In this document: one piece after another, positions 44,801 to 51,931 of the stretch
Position numbering within the stretch: the first letter of the stretch is position 1
Layout: the number at the start of each line of letters is the position of its first letter
From: UBA1765 sp045629945
Lineage (GTDB): Bacteria; Fibrobacterota; Fibrobacteria; Fibrobacterales; Fibrobacteraceae
Reading direction: 5' to 3'
Assembly (NCBI GenBank): GCA_045629945.1
Contig: JAZQSE010000027.1
Coordinates: forward strand, 153,948 to 217,947
DNA length: 64,000 bases
Translations under genes and position numbers: made by a program
Notes under the pieces: model-generated
Told to the model about the DNA's origin: nothing
The model's database searches: none
What the model saw: only the letters and a program-made list of their open reading frames with translations

Positions 44801-45188
44801 GTCGTCCTCTTCAGAAGAAATAATCTTGCCTTCTTCGTCAAGTACGGTAGTTGAATCGTCTTCTTCGTCATCAAGCTTGCCGGTAGAATCGTCCTCTTCA
44901 GAAGAAACTATCTTGCCTTCATCTTCTTCAATAGACGAATCTAGTAGTTCTGCGGTGTTGTGGATTGAATACAGAAATTCATTGAATCTATTCAAAGTGA
45001 TGGTTCAAGAAAAAAATCTTTTAATTGATAATCTTTCGCAAATTGAAACATATAATGTTCTTGATTTGCAAGGACGTTTAATTTGTTCTGGAAGATTGAT
45101 TCAAGGAATAAATTCAATATACTTGCAAAATTCTGGCATTTATCTTGTTAAAATAGGTAACGCTATTCAGAAAATTAAAATTCATTAA
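41811..45188 (+). CDS. Large secreted modular beta-helix enzyme (CBM35s, cadherin repeats, poly-Ser linkers)
   Basis: 1125 aa. Signal peptide 1-26. Residues ~27-410 look like a right-handed parallel beta-helix of the pectate lyase/chondroitinase type (GDTIWVAPGKYEL, HITGDYVFLKNLRI, ALLEDCEVFNTG, VVLNRNLIHRSG). Two CBM35-like modules follow (~418-546 and ~590-718; YEAENA starts, WGYVDIDKISV/WGHVDIDKISV ends), joined by poly-Ser linkers. Two near-identical cadherin-like domains (~743-948), a three-fold Ser/Glu repeat (~960-1045) and a type IX-like C-terminal domain ending KIKIH complete it. The exact lyase or hydrolase family is not assigned. Acts outside the cell on plant cell-wall polysaccharide. 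Confidence 0.85.
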   Translation: MKNLVSSFYFKFITFSLLFTSFVFAKQVNVSTTDGLVQAALNSKAGDTIWVAPGKYELGRDLCNNDTFVNSTGRDCGLIWLGNSGTKEHPIVLVGKDPANPPDIYGTTIMKDVGIHITGDYVFLKNLRIHTFSKGVVFDNANDALLEDCEVFNTGTEIIHVRDSSQRVVLNRNLIHRSGFDIARYGEGIYVGTYHTGWASSQQSDKNAGYWGSAASQHRYSGYDWRVDETQITCNVVKATTAENVDIKEGTRNGLIKGNMFVGDWTNTQLVGPYDSDDSNIDMKGSYWKVKDNYMYNSKKIGLPYYNPHFRYFVEEVVMRGDNVKKYENAMGYYVTADNYAQNGWCDNSSGDKNECLEADNKIVESIREVRNDCKELFVIPGNPITYSNVDFDVLDSNRVSSIDVFSPDAGTAASYSSYEAENALLENCYQTLAHDSASGGKYVITKGTGNITFSVNVPKAGYYEVLIRYSNTSSQGSFQGIYLNDSSARVARPYFPLTLEGNVGTAKAAFSEIPVVLLLKQGDNTIKIQKEWGYVDIDKISVPIPQEKTSSSSSSNQPIVSSSSSVMMSSSSFDVTSSSSKGEVGFQNVDYEAENAQYVGSMCEEKTHATASGGKYIRTVTDCDITFNNVEVPSAGTYNVVIRFSNTASNAKYQYVYVNGSRVAELEFPVTLGGNVGGANAAFEDKAISVSLNAGKNTLAIMKSWGHVDIDKISVSVPQDNPVSSSSSSSVVSSSSLSAPTLADVSYSVEENSMAGLVLGTLVATDPDESAPNNTLTYKVLSGNNAGMFALSDAGKLSVAKDGLDYETITSYTLTVQVSDAGTPSLKDTAIVKISVLNVNEKPEIADASYSVEENSVAGLVLGTLVATDPDESAPNNTLTYKVLSGNNAGMFTLSDAGKLNVAKDGLDYETVTSYTLTVQVSDAGTPSLSDTAIVKISVLNVNEKPVVIESSSSISLPSSSSNLQVESSSSEETILPSSSSMVVESSSSSSSLQVESSSSEEIILPSSSSTVVESSSSSSSLPVESSSSEETILPSSSSIDESSSSAVLWIEYRNSLNLFKVMVQEKNLLIDNLSQIETYNVLDLQGRLICSGRLIQGINSIYLQNSGIYLVKIGNAIQKIKIH
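44040..44657 (+). repeat. 309-bp tandem repeat encoding two cadherin-like domains
   Basis: Two copies (44040-44348, 44349-44657), each 103 codons, in phase with the reading frame and differing at only about 16 positions. This indicates recent duplication or gene conversion. Confidence 0.9.
44706..44940 (+). repeat. 87-bp Ser/Glu-rich repeat, about 2.7 copies
   Basis: Repeats begin at 44706, 44793 and 44880. Each is 29 codons coding VESSSSEE-ILPSSSS-VVESSSSSSSL. Confidence 0.9.
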
Positions 45189-45243
45189 ATTTATGCTTGT
45201 TTGAAAATTTGATTTGAAAAATTCTGTGATTTAGAGAACGATT

Positions 45244-45282
45244 AAAAAGGATTGGATGGTGAAAGATTCAATCCTTTTTTGT
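45244..45282 (+). terminator. Terminator of the beta-helix enzyme gene
   Basis: AAAAAGGATTG (45244-45254) pairs with CAATCCTTTTT (45269-45279), then T. Confidence 0.75.
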
Positions 45283-45340
45283 GTCTAAAGGGCAATTTTT
45301 TTAGGTGTTATATGTGAATTGTAATTCTTATTAGGTTTGC

Positions 45341-45389
45341 GACACTAATTGTCGTGAGTCTTGTTTAGTTTTTTAGGGTCGGCAAGACT
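45341..45389 (+). promoter_or_regulatory. Leader inverted repeats before the Gly-zipper gene
   Basis: CGACA/TGTCG around CTAAT (about 45341-45355), and AGTCTTG (45357-45363) with CAAGACT (45383-45389), lie 40-90 bases before the start at 45432. They could be an operator and a leader hairpin. Confidence 0.35.
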
Positions 45390-45431
45390 AGTGAATAAAT
45401 GCAAAAAAATCACATTAAACAAGGAGACTCT

Positions 45432-45674
45432 ATGTCAGAAGAAAAGCAATTAGTGAAAGTAACAGAAAAAACTGCTGCTCCAGTAGCATGTATTGGAGTT
45501 GGCGCAGCGGTTGGGTCAATGATTGCACCGGGGCTTGGAACTGCTGTTGGTTTTGGAATTGGTGCGATAATTTGGGGAACTGCTACAATTATTAAAGCAG
45601 TAAAAGAGAACAGAAAAAAGAAAGGAATTAAACAGATGTTTTTAGCTTTTATGGGCTGTCGTGAATTAAAATAA
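45432..45674 (+). CDS. 80-aa glycine-zipper membrane-hairpin microprotein
   Basis: ATG 45432 follows AAGGAG by six bases; the longer frame from 45399 has no ribosome site. A charged ~17-residue start is followed by a hydrophobic Gly-rich hairpin (VACIGVGAAVGSM, LGTAVGFGIGAIIWG) with repeated GxxxG spacing, then a strongly basic tail (KENRKKKGIKQ). The layout resembles bacteriocin-like or holin-like peptides and glycine-zipper proteins. No processing or immunity gene is adjacent. Its 3' end overlaps the PL14-like gene on the other strand by 26 bp. Confidence 0.55.
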   Translation: MSEEKQLVKVTEKTAAPVACIGVGAAVGSMIAPGLGTAVGFGIGAIIWGTATIIKAVKENRKKKGIKQMFLAFMGCRELK

Positions 45675-46776
45675 AAATTTGAGTTTCTTGTGGTAAAGGT
45701 ATTTGTTTGGTGCCTTTAGGGTAGTTTTTTTGTTTAATTAGTTTACCATTAAGGTTGTAGAATTTAAAAGTTTGGTTTTCTGAAAGAGGTGTTTTTAAAA
45801 ACAAAAATTTTCCTGAAATCAATTTTGGGTTTTCTGTCATAAATACTTTTTGAGTGAGTAGCGAAGTTGACGAGTCTGTGATTGATGAATCTGGTGTTTC
45901 GGGGCTTTCTTGTTTTAAACTGACTGGAATGGAATCTAAAGAAACTGTGAAATTATCGTAACGAACGAAGACATCTTTACTTGGAGACCAACTTAAATTG
46001 CTTCCACCATGAAATGTGGATAAATAAAAGATGTCAATTTTTTCATTGGCGAAATCGCGTAAGCGTAAAGTGTCTAAATCAAGAGCAAGTTCTCCATCAA
46101 ACCAACTTTGAACGATTCCGTTTTTATCGCCATGGCCTTCTGTTGATACCGAATTGAGTTTTATGCGAGTGACTAGTTTATGCCATTTCCCAGGAATAAA
46201 TTGTTTTATGGGTTTTGTTTCTCCAAGGTTCCATTTAGCGTCGTCGCCATAGATTGAGGCTTGTTCAACGAAATAGAGGTATTGAACAACTTGTCCATCT
46301 TGTCGCCACATAATTCTTGCACTCCAGCCATCGCCAGTTGATGGGCGGTTTCCGCCAGTATAGCATTTGCCTCCGCAGAGTCCGGGGAGTTTTCCACCTA
46401 AGACAAATTCAAAACCTTCTTCAAATAAGATGTCGTAAGCAAGCCACATTTCTTCTGCTGGTTGGGTGAGTGGTTGTTTTATTTGGCCAGCACAAGCTTT
46501 GGCTGAATCAGAATCATTTGGCCCAACACAACCGGCTGGGTATTTTAATTGGAGAACCATTCCGTGTTCTTCACTATCATAAACAATTTTTGCATTTTCG
46601 CTATTGTTTTTATCCATAGCATACCAACTGCTAGCCCCATCTTTTTTGATAAAGTCTTCTTTGGCAAATGTGTTGGTGTAAATGCCTTCAGTTCTATTTT
46701 CAAAATCTACAGAGGAAATGACTTGAGAAAAGGAGAATGTTGTTGTTAAAAGCAGACAGATTACGCTGTGTTTCAT
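45649..46776 (-). CDS. Secreted PL14-like polysaccharide lyase with shortened sorting tail
   Basis: 375 aa. AAAGGAG precedes ATG 46776. Signal peptide ~1-17. The main domain (~20-290) has MWLAYDILFEEGFEFVLGGKLPGLCGG and DGWSARIMWRQDG, the pattern of alginate/glucuronan lyase family PL14 and relatives with a jelly-roll fold. The final ~70 residues look like a type IX-like C-terminal domain but stop early (IFILIHDSP), before the usual last strand. Substrate (uronic-acid polymer) is inferred. Confidence 0.75.
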   Translation of the reverse strand: MKHSVICLLLTTTFSFSQVISSVDFENRTEGIYTNTFAKEDFIKKDGASSWYAMDKNNSENAKIVYDSEEHGMVLQLKYPAGCVGPNDSDSAKACAGQIKQPLTQPAEEMWLAYDILFEEGFEFVLGGKLPGLCGGKCYTGGNRPSTGDGWSARIMWRQDGQVVQYLYFVEQASIYGDDAKWNLGETKPIKQFIPGKWHKLVTRIKLNSVSTEGHGDKNGIVQSWFDGELALDLDTLRLRDFANEKIDIFYLSTFHGGSNLSWSPSKDVFVRYDNFTVSLDSIPVSLKQESPETPDSSITDSSTSLLTQKVFMTENPKLISGKFLFLKTPLSENQTFKFYNLNGKLIKQKNYPKGTKQIPLPQETQIFILIHDSP

Positions 46777-46895
46777 AGGAACTCCTTTGCAAGTTGTTTC
46801 TAGTAAAATAATATAAAATGATTGAAATGGTGTTGGAATTGTGGTGGCAAGTCTAAAACAAGTTTGTCATTGCGATTGATAAGTTCTGGCTAGTC

Positions 46896-47201
46896 ATGGC
46901 GAGAGGCCTTGTGCCTCGTGGCGATCTAGGCTTTTGTCATTACGAGCGTAGCGAAGTAATCCAAAAACAAGTGCTGCTTGTGAGGAGATTGCCACGCCGT
47001 GTATTCTACACGTCTCGCAATGACAAGAACCGAACGACACGTTTTGCAATGACAAGAGGCTTTGTGCCTCGTGGCGATCTAGGCTTTTGTCATTACGAGC
47101 GTAGCGAAGTAATCCAAAAACAAGTGTTGCTTGTAAGCAGATTGCCACGCCGTGTATTCTACACGTCTCGCAATGACAAGAACCGAGCGGCATGTTTTGC
47201 A
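46896..47201. repeat. 153-bp tandem direct repeat of intergenic type
   Basis: Two copies (starting near 46896 and 47049; GTGCCTCGTGGCGATCTAGG recurs 153 bp apart) with very few differences. Each contains TCATTACGAGCGTAGCGAAG and CTACACGTCTCGCAATGACA, a common type of interspersed bacterial repeat whose ends (TCATTRCGAG / CTCGCAATGA) are inverted. It lies downstream of the PL14-like gene's promoter side and codes for nothing convincing. Confidence 0.8.
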
Positions 47202-47269
47202 ATGACAAAAAGCGTGCGGCAAGTTCGCGGACAAGAAGTGCGAGCAAGTCGTGGGCAAGTTACTGGCAA

Positions 47270-47560
47270 GAACTGTGTGGCAAGTGTGTTAGGGATGGAA
47301 AGCCCGTTAGGGTTCGGACTCGCGACTTGTCGCGAGGCTGAACGGACGAGTGCCGGCACTTTTACTAGCAAAGAAAAGTTGCTAGCTATTTATTGTTCCT
47401 TTGCAATAAGGCTTGCAGATTAGCAAAGTTCTTGTCGTTACGAGTGCGGTGGACATAATTTAAAATTAAGAAAAGTGCAAGATAAATTGTGGCGGCACGA
47501 GATAACGCAACAGCCCGACCCGCGCATATTTTTTGTTTAAGATTATAGGCGCGGGGAACA
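47270..47560 (+). ncRNA. Candidate structured non-coding RNA or structured leader
   Basis: A GC-richer stretch packed with nested perfect stems: CCGTT (47304-47308)/AACGG (47341-47345) enclosing CTCGCGAC (47319-47326)/GTCGCGAG (47329-47336); CTAGCAA (47365-47371)/TTGCTAG (47379-47385); TTATTG/CAATAA (~47390-47409); and CCCGCGC (47519-47525)/GCGCGGG (47549-47555). It contrasts with the AT-rich surroundings, has no plausible gene, and ends about 110 bases before an alcohol dehydrogenase start. It does not match RNase P, tmRNA, SRP or 6S landmarks. Strand is uncertain. Confidence 0.4.
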
Positions 47561-47669
47561 CAAATGGGAATTTTTTGATAGTGGTTTCTTTTGTGGACAA
47601 AATTTATGAGAAATTTGTGTTTTTGATGAAATAAAAAATTATATCTAGTTAAAACGATAAGGAGTTTTT

Positions 47670-48848
47670 ATGGAATCTTTTAATTTTTATAGTCCGACGG
47701 AATTTGTTTTTGGCCGTGGGCGCGAAAGCGAATGCGGTGAGCTGGTGAAAAAATATGGCGGGAGCAAGGTTTTGCTTCATTTTGGGGGCGCGTCTGCTGA
47801 ACGTTCTGGCTTGCTTGCTAAGGTGCGCGATTCTCTTTTGAAAGCTGGCGTTGATTTTATTGAATTGGGCGGGGTGAAACCGAATCCTAGAGATTCTAAA
47901 GTGTATGAAGGTATTGAACTTTGTCGCCGTGAAAATGTGGATTTTATTCTTTCAGTGGGGGGCGGTTCCTGTATTGATAGTTCTAAGGCGATTGCTGTCG
48001 GCGTTTTGTATGATGGCGATTTCTGGGATTTTTATGCGGGTAAAGCTAAGATTGAAAAGGCTTTGCCTGTGGCTACAGTTTTGACTATTGCGGCTGCTGG
48101 TTCTGAAGGTTCTGCTTCTTCAGTTGTGACAAAAGAAGAAGGAGGCTTGAAACGTGGTATTGGCTCTGATTTAATCCGCCCGAAATTTTCTGTTCTGAAT
48201 CCGGAATGGACTTGCTCTTTGCCGGCTTACCAAACGGCTTGTGGCGCAACTGATATTATGGCGCATGTTTTTGAACGCTATTTTACAAATACTCCAGAAG
48301 TGGAAATTACAGATAGACTTTGTGAAGCTGTTCTTTTGACTATGCTTAAAGAAGTGCCTCGGGTGATTGAAAATCCAAATTGTTATGAGGCTAGAGCTAA
48401 TATTATGTGGGCAGGAACGGTTGCTCATAATGATATTGTCGGTGTGGGCCGTAGCCAAGATTGGAATAGTCATGGTTTAGAACATGAATTGTCTGGGCTT
48501 TATGATGTGGCTCATGGAGCGGGCCTTGCTGTGATTATGCCTGCTTGGATGGAATATGTAATGCATCATAATGTGATGCGTTTTGCTCAAATGGCTTGTC
48601 GCGTTTTTGGCTGTCAGATGGATTTTGAAAATCCTGAAAATACAGCGAAAGAAGGTATCAGAAAATTCCGCCGTTTCTTGTCCCGAATTGGTATGCCAAT
48701 TAATTTTGAAGAGTTGGGGGCGAAGGCAGAGGATATTCCTTTGATGGTGGAAAAATTGAATCCTGGTGAAGGCCATGGCTTTGTGCCTATTAAAGCAAAA
48801 GATGCTACGGCAATTTATGAACTAGCTGTGAAGGCTAAAGTGGAATAA
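47670..48848 (+). CDS. Iron-containing alcohol dehydrogenase (BdhB/YqhD type)
   Basis: 392 aa. AAGGAG precedes ATG. NAD(P) site GGGSCIDSSKAIAVG near residue 97, family segment ACGATDIMAHVFERYF with metal-binding Asp/His, and HGLEHELSGLYDVAHGAGLAVIMPAW with the remaining His ligands. This is the NADPH-dependent butanol/aldehyde reductase branch; it likely reduces aldehydes in fermentation or detoxification. Single gene with its own terminator, which the transposon now separates from the neighbouring convergent gene. Confidence 0.9.
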   Translation: MESFNFYSPTEFVFGRGRESECGELVKKYGGSKVLLHFGGASAERSGLLAKVRDSLLKAGVDFIELGGVKPNPRDSKVYEGIELCRRENVDFILSVGGGSCIDSSKAIAVGVLYDGDFWDFYAGKAKIEKALPVATVLTIAAAGSEGSASSVVTKEEGGLKRGIGSDLIRPKFSVLNPEWTCSLPAYQTACGATDIMAHVFERYFTNTPEVEITDRLCEAVLLTMLKEVPRVIENPNCYEARANIMWAGTVAHNDIVGVGRSQDWNSHGLEHELSGLYDVAHGAGLAVIMPAWMEYVMHHNVMRFAQMACRVFGCQMDFENPENTAKEGIRKFRRFLSRIGMPINFEELGAKAEDIPLMVEKLNPGEGHGFVPIKAKDATAIYELAVKAKVE

Positions 48849-48866
48849 TTTTTTTGCTTTTTTGAC

Positions 48867-48892
48867 AAGCCTGTGGTCTTTACTACAGGCTT
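48867..48892. terminator. Terminator of the alcohol dehydrogenase gene
   Basis: AAGCCTGT (48867-48874) pairs with ACAGGCTT (48885-48892), followed by T-rich sequence. Before the insertion it also faced the minus-strand gene now at 54095. Confidence 0.8.
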
Positions 48893-48893
48893 T

Positions 48894-48901
48894 TATTTTT
48901 T
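48894..48901. repeat. Left target-site duplication TATTTTTT
   Basis: Identical to 54096-54103; 8 bp, the length made by IS1595-family elements. Confidence 0.95.
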
Positions 48902-48926
48902 GGCTATGTCCACCCAAAGTGTTGCT
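48902..48926 (+). repeat. Left terminal inverted repeat
   Basis: 25 bp matching the reverse complement of 54071-54095 exactly; a further CCGGTC matches after a 3-bp offset. Confidence 0.95.
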
Positions 48927-48991
48927 GGGCCGGTCTAGCGGCCTAAAAGTGCCCATAGCCGCCTAAATTTACCAAAATCGCGTAGTTTATA

Positions 48992-49021
48992 GACCCCGAT
49001 GGCAATTTCGGGGTCATTTTT
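48992..49021 (+). terminator. Inward-facing terminator near the transposon's left end
   Basis: GACCCCGA (48992-48999) pairs with TCGGGGTC (49008-49015), then ATTTTT. It would block read-through from the host side into the passenger genes. Confidence 0.75.
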
Positions 49022-49059
49022 GTGTCCTCCGAGCCGCATGGAACTATAAACTATCAATT

Positions 49060-49800
49060 ATGAACGTAGTTATCAGTTTGACGAGCCATACCAAGGAACG
49101 GCTGAAAGATGTCGGTCAATACCTGTTTGCGAGCGTATTCCGGTACAATTTGAAGGATGTTCATGTAGTCTTGACCCTATACAAAGATGACGTTCCGAAC
49201 ATGCCGGAAGACCTTAAAACGATGGTCAAGGTAGGACTGGTGGAACTGATTGTCGCCGACCAGAATTTGCGGTGCCACTTGAAATACTTCTACGCGATGA
49301 AGAAATATCGTGATGTTCCAATCATCACGATTGACGATGATTCCGTCTATCCACCGGAGATGGTTCCTGATTTGCTTGCCGCTATGCAAAAATACCCCGG
49401 CTGTGTAATCGGACGTAGTGGGTGTCTGTTGGACGTAAACAAGAGCTACGTTAAGAACTTTTGTATCAACTCTGGCGTTGACAATATACGCAAGTGGAAT
49501 GGCCACGCGGACGAACCCCGCATGGACTTGAATGTGGAAGGGTATGGCGGCATATTGTATCCACCGGACATCTTGAAGGTGTCGGACGATTACATACCGG
49601 AAATCCTGGAAACCCCGCGTGCCGATGACATCTACCTGATGGTCATTGAGAACCGATTGAAGGTAAAGAGAGTCGTGCCTTATTACCCATATTCTAAACT
49701 ACTCGTATGCACGAAAGGGTTCGATGCAATTTCAACCAAGCCGGATAACGTCCGAATGATTGATTCGACTGTCCGGCGTTTCAAGAAGGACTTGATATGA
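49060..49800 (+). CDS. Glycosyltransferase-like protein 1 (GT-A, DDD motif), transposon passenger
   Basis: 246 aa. Starts MNVVISLTSHTKERLKDVG and contains LKYFYAMKKYRDVPIITIDDDSVYPPEM near residue 75-100, the 'YYALKKY...DDD' pattern of a glycosyltransferase-2-like group from capsule clusters, in which the DDD/DxD binds the metal and nucleotide sugar. A late GYGGILYPPDIL and a DDIYLMV motif match the same group. Cytoplasmic. Overlaps the next gene by 4 bp. The substrate is unknown. Confidence 0.7.
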   Translation: MNVVISLTSHTKERLKDVGQYLFASVFRYNLKDVHVVLTLYKDDVPNMPEDLKTMVKVGLVELIVADQNLRCHLKYFYAMKKYRDVPIITIDDDSVYPPEMVPDLLAAMQKYPGCVIGRSGCLLDVNKSYVKNFCINSGVDNIRKWNGHADEPRMDLNVEGYGGILYPPDILKVSDDYIPEILETPRADDIYLMVIENRLKVKRVVPYYPYSKLLVCTKGFDAISTKPDNVRMIDSTVRRFKKDLI

Positions 49801-50573
49801 AGCAATACAATGGTGAGCCATACATCATTAGCATCACATCGTTTGGGAAGCGACTAGAAACATTGCCACAATCCATTTTTACGCTACTCACCCAAACGTA
49901 TAAGCGAACGCACATTATGGTGACTATTTCACAGAGTAGTGTGGCTTTCATTAAGCGAGACCTTAATCTTATGCTCACCGCCAACACATTTGAACTCAAC
50001 GTAGTTGACGATAATGCTGATTTGGGGCCACACACGAAGTATTATTATGCGATGCTGAAATACCCTCACCTACCAATCATGACGTTTGATGATGACCGGT
50101 ATTACGAGCCCCACATGGTAGAACACCTAGTCAGAAAGTATGAGACGACTAAATATAAGTCCATCATCAGTAATTGCGCCATTGAAATGCAACGCACACC
50201 TACCGGAGAACTATTACCATATCCAGCATGGTGTACACATCGGCTTGCCCCGAACAAACGGTCAATGATAGCAATGGCAGAAGGATTCGCTGGGGTTCTA
50301 TATCCGCCGCATTGCTTCAGTAATCTAGCCGGACAAATGGACGAAATGATGAAATGCAAGTATGATGATGACCTTTGGTTAAAGGTGTTGGAAATTCGTC
50401 AGCATATCCCCGTTACGCAAAGCAATTATGAGTTCAAAAGCATTGATGCGATTGACATTGAAGATGCTATGCAATACAATTTACATGAAAACCAAAATGC
50501 CGGAAACGTAAATCGGGTGAACATGTGTAAACTATTCAGCAAAGACTTACTTAAAGGTTTCAGTCATGAATGA
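49797..50573 (+). CDS. Glycosyltransferase-like protein 2 (GT-A, DDD motif), transposon passenger
   Basis: 258 aa, a distant paralogue of the preceding gene: EPYIISITSFGKRLETLPQSI at the start, TKYYYAMLKYPHLPIMTFDDDRYYEPHMV in the middle, FAGVLYPPHCF and DDDLWLKVLEI near the end. All the group motifs are kept, so both copies are probably active, perhaps adding successive sugars. Overlaps the previous gene by 4 bp and the next by 8 bp. Confidence 0.7.
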   Translation: MKQYNGEPYIISITSFGKRLETLPQSIFTLLTQTYKRTHIMVTISQSSVAFIKRDLNLMLTANTFELNVVDDNADLGPHTKYYYAMLKYPHLPIMTFDDDRYYEPHMVEHLVRKYETTKYKSIISNCAIEMQRTPTGELLPYPAWCTHRLAPNKRSMIAMAEGFAGVLYPPHCFSNLAGQMDEMMKCKYDDDLWLKVLEIRQHIPVTQSNYEFKSIDAIDIEDAMQYNLHENQNAGNVNRVNMCKLFSKDLLKGFSHE

Positions 50574-51189
50574 CTTGTTTTGTATATCAAACAACTGCTT
50601 CAGCGGTTTCCTCTATCAAAATATGGGTATTCAGTATAATCACCCGTTCGTGTGGTGCCGAGTAAACGAGTGTAATGTACTCAACATGCTGCTTCGTTGG
50701 GAGACGATTGATTGGACGAATATAGTTGTTGCAGAAGACCAAACTCGTCATGTGCCTTGTGTTAATGTGCAAGGTTTCTTGCCCATTATATATCCGCACT
50801 ATTTGTATAGTGAGTCCGATACAACCCCACGCACAACAGTATTGGAAACTAATGGCGCAGTGAATGTTCGGTATAACAAGCCGATGGAATATGCCAAAGA
50901 AAAATACTTGTCGCGTGTATCACGAATGCCAAAGACATTACCGGCCATCGTGATAGTGCATGATTTCTTCACTCCTGAATGTAGTGACGATGAAACCTTG
51001 CTGAAAATTGCGGATATATGCAATACCAAGCATATCAAGCTGTTCACGATTTCGTGCAAGCGGCCATTCATGCACCTTACTAATACCGAATACGTGCGCT
51101 GGATTGATTTGTCCACACCATTCCCTATACTACCCGAAATGGTGAAAACTTATAAAGATGACTTACTGTCTTTTATTGGCTGCACGTAG
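50566..51189 (+). CDS. DUF1919-like protein, transposon passenger
   Basis: 207 aa. The start (CISNNCFSGFLYQNMGIQYNHPFVWCRV) is the hallmark of DUF1919, a family in exopolysaccharide clusters. It continues with VPCVNVQGFLPIIYPHY and ends with a Rossmann-like half (AIVIVHDFFTPECSDDETL, then HIKLFTISCKRP). Its presence beside two sugar-transferase genes supports a role in building or modifying a surface glycan. Third gene of the plus-strand passenger operon. Confidence 0.65.
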   Translation: MNDLFCISNNCFSGFLYQNMGIQYNHPFVWCRVNECNVLNMLLRWETIDWTNIVVAEDQTRHVPCVNVQGFLPIIYPHYLYSESDTTPRTTVLETNGAVNVRYNKPMEYAKEKYLSRVSRMPKTLPAIVIVHDFFTPECSDDETLLKIADICNTKHIKLFTISCKRPFMHLTNTEYVRWIDLSTPFPILPEMVKTYKDDLLSFIGCT

Positions 51190-51199
51190 CAATTTAGCG

Positions 51200-51931
51200 C
51201 TATTCAATCGTAATCCAGCTATCGTCAAACTTCATTGTATTCAATGCGGTTTCCAACGATAGCTTGGGCGGTTTCTTCAGCTTGAACCTGATGGCATTGG
51301 CCGGAACCTGCTCAACGATTGTGAACTGCGAGCCGTGCGGTTGCCAAGTGAAGCAATGAACGCCATCCGATTTACGGGTGCCGATGAAATTGCTCTGCAC
51401 ATTTTCTTCCCACACATATTTCTTCAAGTCGAACTCGCGCAGTTCGGTCTCGAACAGCACAAAGTTCAGCAAGTCGGGACTGCGCACCAATACCAATGTT
51501 CTGACCGGATTGTAGTCCTTGTAGGAAATCTGCACTCTGGAATTGAATATCGCAAGCACCGCATCGCCGGTGTTCTGGATGTCATCGTGCGGGTTCTCAA
51601 TGCCATAGGAATAGTCCGGGCTACATCTGCCGCTAATCAGTCTTACCGACTGCACTTTGTTGATGTTGTTTGCCTTGACGGTCTTCAACGACCAAGCGCA
51701 GCGGCCCTTAACCACATCTGCAATGCCAAGCGGAGATGCGAGATGTTCCGCGTCAATGGCCTTTGCATAGATGTCGCCCCAATCATCTCCGGTCATGTCG
51801 CTACGACCGGTGTAGAGCAAGTAAATAATCTGCGCTCCAATCTTCTTGATTACATCTTTGCTAATCTTTCCGAGCGGGTGGTGCTCGTTCTTGTGCAGAC
51901 GATAGGAGTCTCTCAATTTAGGCTCATCCAT
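51200..51931 (-). CDS. Putative type II restriction endonuclease, transposon passenger
   Basis: 243 aa. Overlaps the methyltransferase gene by 8 bp and follows it, the standard M-R order. A likely PD-(D/E)XK-type core lies at ~65-85: HLASPLGIADVVKGRCAWSLKTV, with an Asp before and a W-S-L-K in place of ExK, followed by VQSVRLISGRCSPDYSYG. The rest is unassigned. The recognition sequence cannot be predicted. The identification leans on the context. Confidence 0.65.
   Translation of the reverse strand: MDEPKLRDSYRLHKNEHHPLGKISKDVIKKIGAQIIYLLYTGRSDMTGDDWGDIYAKAIDAEHLASPLGIADVVKGRCAWSLKTVKANNINKVQSVRLISGRCSPDYSYGIENPHDDIQNTGDAVLAIFNSRVQISYKDYNPVRTLVLVRSPDLLNFVLFETELREFDLKKYVWEENVQSNFIGTRKSDGVHCFTWQPHGSQFTIVEQVPANAIRFKLKKPPKLSLETALNTMKFDDSWITIE

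Noticed and set aside
44706..44940. Possible CRISPR-like array
   Set aside because: The repeats are 87 bp, in frame, contiguous without unique spacers, and code for Ser-rich protein.
44570..44995. 141-aa acidic minus-strand ORF
   Set aside because: It is the antisense of the poly-Ser linker region; its Asp/Glu runs mirror Ser codons.
46896..47423. 175-aa plus-strand ORF and its minus-strand counterpart
   Set aside because: It spans the 153-bp tandem repeat and translates to a repeated RGDLGFCHYERSEVI pattern typical of intergenic repeats, with no ribosome site.
47270..47560. RNase P RNA, tmRNA or SRP RNA
   Set aside because: The conserved core sequences of these RNAs are missing, although GGAAAGCCCG slightly recalls the RNase P P4 region.
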